Shown here: piece by piece, positions 25,309-34,404 of the stretch
How positions within the stretch are numbered: position 1 is the stretch's first letter
Layout of the letters: each line of letters starts with the position of its first letter
Assembly: GCA_964652775.1 (NCBI GenBank)
Contig: CAZZAM010000018.1
Coordinates: forward strand, 1-64,000
Direction of reading: 5' to 3'
From: UBA11346 sp038060575
GTDB taxonomy: Bacteria > Planctomycetota > UBA11346
Length of the DNA stretch: 64,000 bases
Notes under the pieces: generated by a model
Database searches by the model: none
Told to the model about the DNA's origin: nothing
Seen by the model: the letters and a program-made list of their open reading frames with translations, nothing else
Position numbers and translations under genes: made by a program

Positions 25309-26019
25309 ATGTCAGACCGTCTCGACGCATTTCTTGCTCATCATGGACTCGGCTCGCGCAGTGAGGTCCGTGATCTGATCCGCGCCGGATTAGTCACCGT
25401 CGGTGGCGAGGTGTGTCGCGATACCGCGCGTCAGCTGCGTGGATCGCCGGTGACTGCGCGCGGTTTGGCGATCGTACCGGGCGTCGATTCGGCGACGTTG
25501 ATCGTCCACAAACCACTCGGACTTTCCTGTAGCCACGACGTAAACGAGTCGCCGCTGCTCGAATCGCTGTATCCAACCGAGCTCATTCATCTCGCGCTGG
25601 AACCGGCCGGACGCCTTGACCGTGACACCAGCGGCTTGCTCATCGTCACCAGCGAAGGGCAATTGATCCATCGCCTGACCAATCCGAAACAACGCATCGA
25701 AAAGCGCTACCGCATCACCTACACCGGCCAGTTGTCAGCGCACGCAATCGAGCGCTGCGCCAAAGGGATCGTGCTGCCCAACGATGAACGGCCAACCCTG
25801 CCAGCCCGACTGGAACTACACGGCGAGGGCGAGGCGACCCTGCATCTGACCGAAGGTCGCTATCACCAAGTGCGCTTGATGATCGCTGAACTCGGCGGTG
25901 AGGTCGTGCGGCTGCATCGTGATCGCATTGGCGCATTGTCATTACCGACCGATCTCGCACCGGGCACCTGCCGCGAGGCAACCGCGGATGAACTCAGCGC
26001 GCTGTTCCGCGCTGAGTAA
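25309..26019 (+). CDS. rsuA: RsuA-family ribosomal pseudouridine synthase
   Basis: The 236-aa protein has an N-terminal S4 RNA-binding domain (residues 1-50, RLDAFLAHHGLGSRSEVRDL) and a catalytic domain. The catalytic Asp is in AGRLDRDTSGLLIVTS, with KRYRITY and EGRYHQVRLMIAELG further on. By family it makes a single pseudouridine in 16S rRNA; RsuA or a close paralogue fits best. The stop is followed after about 10 bases by F1 copy 7. Confidence 0.92.
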   Translation: MSDRLDAFLAHHGLGSRSEVRDLIRAGLVTVGGEVCRDTARQLRGSPVTARGLAIVPGVDSATLIVHKPLGLSCSHDVNESPLLESLYPTELIHLALEPAGRLDRDTSGLLIVTSEGQLIHRLTNPKQRIEKRYRITYTGQLSAHAIERCAKGIVLPNDERPTLPARLELHGEGEATLHLTEGRYHQVRLMIAELGGEVVRLHRDRIGALSLPTDLAPGTCREATADELSALFRAE

Positions 26020-26029
26020 ATATCCCATT

Positions 26030-26185
26030 CCAAGGCAACCGCAGAGGAGCAGAGGCCGCTGAGATCGCAGAGGAGAGCCTCAATTGGATCGTCACTCTGT
26101 GGTGATTGGCGCCAGAAACAGAAATGTCTTCTAACCCCATCCCTCTGCGCCCTCCGCGGCCTCTGCGCCTCTGCGGTTGCCTTGG
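26030..26185. repeat. F1 phrase hairpin, copy 7
   Basis: Arms CCAAGGCAACCGCAGAGG and CCTCTGCGGTTGCCTTGG are inverted, with an apical core TCACTCTGTGGTGA at 26092-26105. The middle matches copy 1 over about 60 bp. It lies between the convergent rsuA and xer genes. Confidence 0.9.
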
Positions 26186-26198
26186 ATGTTTGAATAAT

Positions 26199-27092
26199 TT
26201 ACGCCCGCGGATGTGCTCGTCGATACGCCTCGCGGAGATCGTCGATCGACAAGTGCGTATAGATCTGTGTGGTGGCGAGCGAGGCGTGGCCGAGCAACTC
26301 CTGCACTGAGCGGATGTCTGCGCCCGCAGTCAGCAGATGCGTAGCGAAACTGTGGCGCAGCGTGTGCGGCGTCGTGCGACCAGCGAGGCCAGCGGCCGCA
26401 ATCGCATCACCGAGGATGCGCCGCACCTCGCGTTGATCGAGGCGACCACCGCGCGATCCACGAAACACCGGATCTTCACGCCGACTGCGGCCCGAGCGCG
26501 CATCGCGCAACACGCGCCAGCGTTCAAGTGCTTGGATCGCTGGACGACCCAGTGGTGCTAGACGTTCTTTGCGTCCCTTACCGCGTACGACCGCTACCCC
26601 ACCGATCAGGTCGAGCGCGCGCTCATCAAGCGAACACAACTCACCGACGCGCATGCCGGTCGCGTAGAGCGTTTCGAGAACCGCCCGCGTTCGCCATGTC
26701 GACCAATCATCGCCCTGCGGCGCTGCCAGCAGACTGGTTATTTCGTCGGGCTCTAACCAACGCGGCAATTTCCGCCTAGCACGCGGGGCGCGCAATAATC
26801 CCGCCGGGCTGGCGGGTAGACGCTCGGTGACGGCAAGCCACTTCGCAAATGAGCGGACCGATGCAACCAACCGCGCCACACTGGCCGGAGCCAAACCGCT
26901 GCCTGCACGACGTTCGACCCAGGCGCGCACCTGTTTGGGTTGCAGCACTTCAAGCCCGGAGTCGGGATGGAAATGTTCACACAGGCCCGCGAGATCGCGC
27001 GCGTATCCGCGCAGCGTGTGCGGACTCGCGTTGCGTGCGTCACGAAGTTGGGCAAGGAACGCGTCCCGGGCTTGGCCCAGCGATTCGCTCAT
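26199..27092 (-). CDS. xerC: Tyrosine recombinase XerC/XerD
   Basis: The 297-aa protein has an N-terminal SAM-like DNA-binding domain (1-110) and a catalytic domain. The catalytic Arg is in YATGMRVGELCSLD, with TPHTLRHSFATHLLTAGAD (His-x-x-Arg), QELLGHASLATTQ and the Tyr nucleophile at 278 in QIYTHLS. By family and length it resolves chromosome dimers at dif. It cannot be decided whether it is XerC or XerD. No integron or phage genes are adjacent. Its start overlaps the response regulator stop by four bases, an unusual partner. Confidence 0.93.
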   Translation of the reverse strand: MSESLGQARDAFLAQLRDARNASPHTLRGYARDLAGLCEHFHPDSGLEVLQPKQVRAWVERRAGSGLAPASVARLVASVRSFAKWLAVTERLPASPAGLLRAPRARRKLPRWLEPDEITSLLAAPQGDDWSTWRTRAVLETLYATGMRVGELCSLDERALDLIGGVAVVRGKGRKERLAPLGRPAIQALERWRVLRDARSGRSRREDPVFRGSRGGRLDQREVRRILGDAIAAAGLAGRTTPHTLRHSFATHLLTAGADIRSVQELLGHASLATTQIYTHLSIDDLREAYRRAHPRA

Positions 27093-28072
27093 TTCACCGG
27101 TTCAATACGTTGCAATTGACCGCAGTGCACACAGACCGTCACGTAGGATTCCGGTTTGTCGGTAGCCATGAACAAGGCACCGCAACTTCCGCAGTGCACC
27201 TCACGACTGACGACGTTGTCCTGCACTGGTTTCCCAACCGCGTCGGTACCGCCCAGGCTACGACGAACCCGTACGGTGTAACCAGTTGGCGCTTGAGGCG
27301 TCGGCGCACGCGTGAATCGACTCGACCCATCAGCGTTGGCATTGCCGTCAACCGAGCGCCGCAGTCGGCCAGTGCCACCACCAGGTTGGTTGCCGAGTGG
27401 CGTGATAAAACCGCTGGGACGACGCTGATAGCCCGTTGGCGGCACGGCTGGCGCAGGCCGTGGGGCCGTCGGCACACCTGGACGGCCACCTCGAACCGGC
27501 TCAAGCGCACCGTCGGCTTTATTGTCAACGACATTGGCGCGATAACCGCCCGTTGGTTGCGGCGAATCAATCCGTTGTAAGGCTTCGGATGGCGGTGCCG
27601 TTCGCGGCGGTGGTTGATTCTCGCTGCGGCGAATCACCCGCGAAGTGCCGAAGAACGGCTGATCCGCACTGGACCGCTGGTCGCGTGCTGATTCGACTCG
27701 GCGCAAAAGATTTTCGACTTGGCGCAAGTCGATTGGCTTATCCAGGATCGCGATTGCCCCAAGCTTCGTTGCATCCGGTTCGAACGCGCCATTGAGCGAG
27801 CGGTAACCGGTAATGAATGCGAACGGCACATTGTCCTGACGATTACGTAGCTCGCGCAGGAGGCTCAATCCGTCGCCCTCCGGCATGACGAAGTCACTGA
27901 TGATCAGATGATATGGATCATTGGCAGTGCGGCGGCGATGAATGGCAGTCGCCGCTTCACGCGCACTCGAGGCCACATCGACGCGCTGACAGTGCTGGGT
28001 CAGAAACTCGGTCAGAAACCGAATCGTGTCAGGACGATCATCAACAACGAGGACTTCCAGATTACCGAACAT
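27089..28072 (-). CDS. Response regulator: receiver domain with C-terminal zinc ribbon
   Basis: The 327-aa protein starts with a REC domain (1-125): acidic pocket VLVVDD, phospho-acceptor Asp60 in LIISDFVMPEGDG, Thr88 and Lys112 in LDKPID. A Pro/Gly/Arg-rich linker of about 165 residues follows, predicted disordered. The C-terminus has two CxxC pairs (CGSC at 294 and CVHC at 314), a likely zinc ribbon. There is no HTH or known output domain. It is coupled to xer by ATGA. The partner kinase is not in the window. How the zinc ribbon acts is unknown. Confidence 0.9.
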   Translation of the reverse strand: MFGNLEVLVVDDRPDTIRFLTEFLTQHCQRVDVASSAREAATAIHRRRTANDPYHLIISDFVMPEGDGLSLLRELRNRQDNVPFAFITGYRSLNGAFEPDATKLGAIAILDKPIDLRQVENLLRRVESARDQRSSADQPFFGTSRVIRRSENQPPPRTAPPSEALQRIDSPQPTGGYRANVVDNKADGALEPVRGGRPGVPTAPRPAPAVPPTGYQRRPSGFITPLGNQPGGGTGRLRRSVDGNANADGSSRFTRAPTPQAPTGYTVRVRRSLGGTDAVGKPVQDNVVSREVHCGSCGALFMATDKPESYVTVCVHCGQLQRIEPVK

Positions 28073-28148
28073 GGGGCAGGTACTGTGTCAAACCATCCCG
28101 GCTATGGCAAGCGGGGACAGTACCGAAGGACTATCACGTACCGGAGTA

Positions 28149-28967
28149 CTATCGCGCCCCACCGAGCTCGCGACCACGCTGGGCAGCGGCAGCCAAAGCC
28201 TTGACCCACAACGGCCCGAATGCGCCGTCTTCCAAGGCCTGCAACGCCGCGGCGGTCGTCCCGCCTGGACTGGTGACCTGTTCGCGCAGCCGTCCGGCTT
28301 GGCCCACACCCTGCACTAGAAGGTACTCCACCGACCCAGCGAGGGTCTGGCCAATCAATAGTTCCGCCTCGGGCTTGGTGAAGCCAAGCGACTCAGCGGC
28401 GGCGATGAGCGCTTCGGCGGTACGGAAGATGTAGGCCGGACCACTGCCAGATACCGCGGTGATCGCGTCCATGCGCGACTCGTCAGGAACACGCAGCACC
28501 TTCGCGCACGCCGCAAACAGTTCTTCGGCCAGGACAAGATCGTCCTCCGTCGCCGCCGCACCACGACACAGACCGACCATACCCATGCCAATCGCGAGCG
28601 GCGTATTGGGCATCGCGCGAATGATCCGCGCACCAGGTGGCAGCCAAGTCGCCAACTTCGCGGTCGTCATGCCGGCGAGAATCGAGACCAACACCTTGTC
28701 CGGCGTCCAGGTCTTCGCGAGTCCCGGCACCACCTCGGCCGCCATTTGCGGCTTGATCGCCAACACGACCACGCGTGCAGCGGCAACTGCTAGCGCGTTG
28801 TCACTGACCGTGGTCGCACCGTGGGCTGCCAGATTTGCACGCTTCTCGGCATCCGGCTCGGACACCGTGATCGTCGGGCGTTGCGGAATACTCGCTAACG
28901 ACGTGACCATGGCGGTCGCCATGTTGCCACCACCAATGAAACCGACCGAGGTAAGCATACGCTGCAT
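28149..28967 (-). CDS. proC: Pyrroline-5-carboxylate reductase
   Basis: Last step of proline synthesis, reduction of pyrroline-5-carboxylate with NAD(P)H. The 272-aa protein has the Rossmann start SVGFIGGGNMATAMV, VVLAIKPQ, RAMPNTPLAIG, and the signature AVSGSGPAYIFRTAEALIAAA with TSPGGTTAAALQALE. Start ATG 28967 or 28958; both are close to the glycine motif. The longer in-frame upstream reading overlaps the divergent pgk region and was rejected. Confidence 0.96.
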   Translation of the reverse strand: MQRMLTSVGFIGGGNMATAMVTSLASIPQRPTITVSEPDAEKRANLAAHGATTVSDNALAVAAARVVVLAIKPQMAAEVVPGLAKTWTPDKVLVSILAGMTTAKLATWLPPGARIIRAMPNTPLAIGMGMVGLCRGAAATEDDLVLAEELFAACAKVLRVPDESRMDAITAVSGSGPAYIFRTAEALIAAAESLGFTKPEAELLIGQTLAGSVEYLLVQGVGQAGRLREQVTSPGGTTAAALQALEDGAFGPLWVKALAAAAQRGRELGGAR

Positions 28968-29072
28968 GCATGGAAGAATGGCCACCCAGGTGCGAAATAC
29001 CAGCCACACCAAGAACGCCACTTGTCGATGGACGCGCAGTCGCAGGCTGCCGACCTCACCGCGAGGAACACC

Positions 29073-30344
<1,272 letters not shown>

Positions 30345-30354
30345 TCGCGCGATT

Positions 30355-30381
30355 TTTATCCGCAGATTACGCAGATTTCGA
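30355..30381. repeat. F2 phrase arm, left of the unknown gene
   Basis: TTTATCCGCAGATTACGCAG and ATTTCG right after the pgk stop. The inverse arm lies at 30917-30950, so the two enclose the gene 30412-30882. Confidence 0.7.
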
Positions 30382-30411
30382 AGGCTGAGAGAAGACAGGC
30401 GGTGGCCGTCG

Positions 30412-30882
30412 TTATTTCAACGTGACCAACCACGCATCGACTTCGCGTAGAGCCAGGACAAATTCCGCGTCAGTTAATCTCGGTACAGTGTACCGCCACG
30501 GTAGATGATCAACTGGATTCAGCCACGAGATGATCTCCTTGGTCGGGATCGTCTGGCCTCGCTTTGCCCAATAATATCCGCATCCACTTGCCTCCATCAA
30601 TGCCAGCAGCGCCAAGTCCCGTACCTCGACCTGGGATTGCGAATCTGACCATCGCACGGCCGTCCGGTCAGTGACCAGTGCACGCCATGTGGCCGCCTTA
30701 GTGGCCGTCACCGGAACATCCAACTCAAGTTGCGCTACGCATCGCGCCGCGCTCTCCGTTGTCGATGCAATGAGTCCCTGTCGCAATGCCGCCGATGGAT
30801 TTTCCGTGCAGCAATAGCCAAGACACAGCACAACCAACACGCTAAGGCTGGCGGCAATCACCATCACGACCGGACGTTTCAC
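30412..30882 (-). CDS. Hypothetical exported or membrane-anchored protein
   Basis: The 156-aa protein has a hydrophobic N-terminus (VVMVIAASLSVLVVLCLGYCC) that may be a signal or a lipoprotein signal; no clean lipobox spacing decides. The remainder is soluble, with several Trp. No family recognised. The GTG start at 30882 has AGGAGG seven bases upstream, a strong argument that it is real. It is bracketed by inverted F2 arms. Confidence 0.75.
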   Translation of the reverse strand: MKRPVVMVIAASLSVLVVLCLGYCCTENPSAALRQGLIASTTESAARCVAQLELDVPVTATKAATWRALVTDRTAVRWSDSQSQVEVRDLALLALMEASGCGYYWAKRGQTIPTKEIISWLNPVDHLPWRYTVPRLTDAEFVLALREVDAWLVTLK

Positions 30883-30916
30883 GTTCTCGCCTCCTGCGCG
30901 TTTCGCTCACTCCACC

Positions 30917-30950
30917 TGCAAAATCTGCGAAATCTGCGAAATCTGTGGAC
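30917..30950. repeat. F2 phrase arm, right of the unknown gene
   Basis: The nonamer AAATCTGCG occurs twice in tandem and then AAATCTGTG. It is the inverse of the arm at 30355-30381. It lies between the amt stop and the start of the gene at 30882. Confidence 0.75.
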
Positions 30951-30968
30951 AACCCCTCGATCTGCAGA

Positions 30969-32252
30969 TCAGGTTCGATCATCCATCGCATACGCCACTT
31001 CGCCGTGCTGGTGCAGATCCAATCCGGCGTCTTCGGTGCGCTCATCGACACGCAGGCCGACCACCAGTTTGACGATGAGGCAGCAGAGTGCGGTGCCGCC
31101 GCCGGCCCACAACACGGTGGTCAGGACAGCTTCGGCCTGAAGCGCGAGCTGATGGCCGGGCGTCGTCGTTGCAGTTCCACCCCACGCGGTCGTGCCGAGG
31201 ACGCCGAGGAACAACGTACCGATGAGGCCAGCGACGCCGTGAACACCAAATACGTCGAGGCTGTCGTCGTAACCGCCTCGGCGTTTGATCCAGGTGCAGG
31301 CGACATAGCAGGCGCTGGTCGCAATGAGGCCCAAAGCAGCGGCGCTGAGCGGCGCAACAAATCCGGCGGCCGGGGTGATCACAACCAAACCTGCCAGCGA
31401 GCCGGTGACAGCGCCGAGCGCGCTGGGCTTTTTGAAGCGGATCCACTCGATTACCATCCACGTGCATGCACCAACCGCCGCTGCGAGGTGCGTATTGAGC
31501 ATCGCCAATCCAGCCGACGCATTCGCCGCCACCGCACTGCCGGCATTGAAACCAAACCAGCCGACCCACAGCAGCCCACCACCAGCCACGGCCATCGCCA
31601 CGCTGTGCGGCATCATCGGCTGCTGCGGATATCCTTTGCGACGACCAGCGAAGAACGCCGCCACCAGACCACTGACGCCGGAGTTGATCTCGACCACGCA
31701 GCCGCCGGCGTAATCCAGCACGCCACGACCGCCAAGCCATGAACCAGGTCCGCCCCACACCATGTGGCAGATCGGCGCGTACACGACCAGTGACCACAAC
31801 ACAGTGAAGAGCAGCACCGCCGAGAACTTCACCCGCTCGACGAACGCCGAAATGATCAGCGCCGGGGTAATGATGGCGAAGGTCAACTGGAAGCAGCAGT
31901 ACACCGTTTCAGGAATCGTCAGGGCATTGGGATGCACGCTGTCCGGGGTCAAACCCATCAAACCCACGCGAGCAAAGCCACCGATGAATGCCGATAGTCC
32001 ACTGACTTGATCGGTCATGCCGGTGCGGTCGAAGGCGAGCGAGTAGCCGATCAGCATCCACAGCACGGTCACCACCGCGGTGATCGCGAAGCACTGCATG
32101 AACACGGTCAGTACATTTTTGGCGCGGATCAAGCCCGCATACAGCAAACTGAGTCCGGGAATGGTCATGAACAGGACCAGCGCGGTCGAAATCAGCATCC
32201 AGGCGGTATCGCCAGAATTGATCACCGGGGCGGCGGCAGCAACTTCAGCCAT
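30969..32252 (-). CDS. amt: Ammonium transporter
   Basis: The 427-aa inner membrane protein has about 11 helices. It shows the Amt start GDTAWMLISTALVLFMTIPG, LYAGLIRAKNVL, HMVWGGPGSWLGGRGVLDYAGG, and FGVHGVAGLIGTLFLGVLG with conserved channel histidines. ATG 32252 has GGAG upstream. No glnK is adjacent, unlike in many bacteria. The final residues (EDAGLDLHQHGEVAYAMDD) form the usual cytosolic tail. Confidence 0.96.
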   Translation of the reverse strand: MAEVAAAAPVINSGDTAWMLISTALVLFMTIPGLSLLYAGLIRAKNVLTVFMQCFAITAVVTVLWMLIGYSLAFDRTGMTDQVSGLSAFIGGFARVGLMGLTPDSVHPNALTIPETVYCCFQLTFAIITPALIISAFVERVKFSAVLLFTVLWSLVVYAPICHMVWGGPGSWLGGRGVLDYAGGCVVEINSGVSGLVAAFFAGRRKGYPQQPMMPHSVAMAVAGGGLLWVGWFGFNAGSAVAANASAGLAMLNTHLAAAVGACTWMVIEWIRFKKPSALGAVTGSLAGLVVITPAAGFVAPLSAAALGLIATSACYVACTWIKRRGGYDDSLDVFGVHGVAGLIGTLFLGVLGTTAWGGTATTTPGHQLALQAEAVLTTVLWAGGGTALCCLIVKLVVGLRVDERTEDAGLDLHQHGEVAYAMDDRT

Positions 32253-32320
32253 GAGGGTCTCCGTCGGGGGAGGGCCTCGTATGCCAAACCATTTGCCACT
32301 TTCAACTACCGGGCTAGTTC

Positions 32321-32523
32321 AGCGTAGATTACTCTTTTCAAGGCAACCGCAGAGACGCTGAGGCCGCAGAGGTCGCAGAGACGCAAAGGATTAGGGTTCG
32401 AAGACGTGGCTATACGATCACTCGCTGGGCGCCAATCTTAGATCAGTCTCCTCTGCGATCTCCGCGGCCTCAGCGCCTCTGCGGTTGCCTTGGGATATTT
32501 CAACGGAGCAATCCAGGATCAGC
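32321..32523. repeat. F1 phrase hairpin, copy 8, with both outer boxes
   Basis: The left box AGCGTAGATTACTCTTTT is the inverse of the right flank of copy 5. Arms run 32338-32493, and a core-like ATCACTCGCTGGGCG is at 32417. The right box TCCAGGATCAGC (32512-32523) contains the reverse TGA stop (TCA 32519-32521) of the creatininase-GNAT gene. Confidence 0.88.
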
Positions 32524-34144
32524 TCAGCTCAGGCCCAGCGATGGCGAAGAGGCGCTCAAGGCGTTCGTGAATCGGGGCCGTGCCTTTGGTCATACGCATA
32601 AAGCGGCGCTCCTCGACGAAGCCGGTTCGTTCCAGCCACAACAGCCATTCAGGATGCGGATAAATGTCGACGCCAACCGCTTTGCCGTCGGTAGCTCCGA
32701 TGGCGGCCTGCAGCACCGCTATCGCGGTGGCATGATCGTGGGCGATGATCGGGCCAATCTGATCGAAGTTTTCGCCTGGTCGGCCAAGCGCGAATCCGCT
32801 GATCACTCCGCCAGCACCAAGCGCGACCCAGGCGCGGGTCGGTGCGTGGGTGAACAGCCAACGCACCATCGGCGCACGATCAACGCCATTCGCCTCGGCA
32901 TCGAGTGCGATCACCGCAGGCAGATCGGCCTCGGTCATCACCCGCACCGAGGCTGGCGCTGCGCCGATAGCCACAGCTCCACGGCGTCGGATCATCCGTG
33001 CGAGCGGATAACGATCAACAAAGCCCAAACGATCATAGACCGCTTTGCCTGCGGCGGTGGCGTCGAGGCCAATCAGGGGACAGGCAGCTAGCGATTCCAT
33101 CGCCGTTTTCAGCAGTCGCGTGCCGATACCAAAACGACGTCGTTCGGGATCTACCAAGACCATGCCGATCCAACCATAACCAAAGCCGTGAACGAGAGTC
33201 GCGACGGTTCCCACCACTGCGCCCATGTGCACCGCAACATGCGCACCACTCGGCTGCAGATCGCGAAAGAGTCGCCAGTCATCGCGGCGTTGATTCCATG
33301 ACGCGACTCGGCACAGCCGCAAACCATCGACAATATCCGCATCGTTCATCGTGCGCATCGCCAGACCGCCAGACCCGGCATATCCGGGCTGGGCGTCCAA
33401 CCAGGCCAAGCGTTCGCGTACATGCCTCAATTGATTCGCCGCGATGCTCTCGTTCATGATTCGTCCGATCGCGACATCGCCGCCGGCCGGATCGCCCCAC
33501 ACGCCTGACGGATCGCGCACACCGATCCCAAACGTGTTGAGGTCACTGCGCTGGAAATGCGGGTCGTGTTTGTCGGCCAACGGCAAGGCGTGATCCGCAG
33601 GTCCAACCACGTCGGGATGAACTGCCATGAGTCGGGAAATCTCGGAGGCACCGGCATGCAGTTCGCCGTCGCCAATTTTCCGTCCCTCGGGCGAGGTGTC
33701 GAACGCGCCGCTACAATCAACGGTCAGCACTTTGATCGAGCGATCCTGAGCATTGATTTCGCGCAGCACGGGGCCAAGGAAGAAGTTGCCGCCGTGTCCA
33801 TTGACGATGACGAGGCGACGGAAGTGCTGTTGTTCAAGACTTGCCACGAGGTCGCGCACCAGCGCCATCGCGGTGTCCGGGCGCAGCGAGATCGAGCCAC
33901 GGAATCCGGTGTGTTCAAGGCTGGTCGCATAGGGGAGCGCCGGAAGCAAGGCCGCGTCCAACGATCGCGCTAGACGCGCAGCAAAATAGTCGGCCATCAG
34001 TGTGTCGGTCGCCAGCGGCAGACGTCCGCCGTGCTGCTCGAATGCGCCGATCGGCAGTACGGCGATGCGCGTCGTGGCGGTCTGCCAATCAACGGTCGTA
34101 CGATTGCCGTCGAGCAGCCGTGGTTCTGATGCCGAGGGATTCAT
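32519..34144 (-). CDS. Creatininase-family hydrolase fused to tandem GNAT domains
   Basis: The 541-aa protein joins two unrelated parts. Residues about 1-245 are a creatininase/MftE-type metal-dependent amidohydrolase with IGAFEQHGGRLPLATD, LVIVNGHGGNFF and GELHAGASEISRLM carrying the metal-ligand pattern. Residues about 260-541 are a double GNAT region: the first has VLVDPERRRFGIGTRLLKTA (acetyl-CoA loop), the second resembles the C-terminal Acetyltransf_18 half (VIALDAEANGVDRAPMVRWL). There is no frameshift. A role in modifying small amides is a guess. It is flanked by hairpin elements on both sides. Confidence 0.88.
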   Translation of the reverse strand: MNPSASEPRLLDGNRTTVDWQTATTRIAVLPIGAFEQHGGRLPLATDTLMADYFAARLARSLDAALLPALPYATSLEHTGFRGSISLRPDTAMALVRDLVASLEQQHFRRLVIVNGHGGNFFLGPVLREINAQDRSIKVLTVDCSGAFDTSPEGRKIGDGELHAGASEISRLMAVHPDVVGPADHALPLADKHDPHFQRSDLNTFGIGVRDPSGVWGDPAGGDVAIGRIMNESIAANQLRHVRERLAWLDAQPGYAGSGGLAMRTMNDADIVDGLRLCRVASWNQRRDDWRLFRDLQPSGAHVAVHMGAVVGTVATLVHGFGYGWIGMVLVDPERRRFGIGTRLLKTAMESLAACPLIGLDATAAGKAVYDRLGFVDRYPLARMIRRRGAVAIGAAPASVRVMTEADLPAVIALDAEANGVDRAPMVRWLFTHAPTRAWVALGAGGVISGFALGRPGENFDQIGPIIAHDHATAIAVLQAAIGATDGKAVGVDIYPHPEWLLWLERTGFVEERRFMRMTKGTAPIHERLERLFAIAGPELS

Positions 34145-34228
34145 AAGCGTGACTCCGATCGTTGCTCAATTCCACAGGCGAGACGAACGTGACGCAGGAT
34201 CCGCCGTACCCACGGAAGTCAAATTAAG

Positions 34229-34396
34229 CTAAACGCAGCATGTGATCCACATGGAGAACCGGAGGAACGGAGTCGCACTGAGTTTGTGGCGAAGGAAGCG
34301 CTCACCTGCTGGGTGAACACCGTTGATTCTCTAAGTCCATGTCTGCTCCGTTCCTCCGGTTCTCCATGTTATCCCATCGCCGGATCTAGGATGAAG
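34229..34396. repeat. F4 phrase hairpin (GGAGAACCGGAGGAACGGAG family)
   Basis: A perfect 24-bp inverted repeat (34249-34272 and 34346-34369) surrounds the core TCACCTGCTGGGTGAA at 34302. Left box GCTAAACGCAGCATGTG (34229-34245) and right box TCTAGGATGAAG (34385-34396) resemble the F1 boxes. It lies at the 3' end of the 1008-aa gene. Confidence 0.85.
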
Positions 34397-34404
34397 GCCA
34401 TTCG

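Noticed and set aside
30969..32252. Missing glnK next to amt as a sign of a degraded operon
   Set aside because: Many genomes keep glnK elsewhere; nothing in the flanks looks like a remnant.
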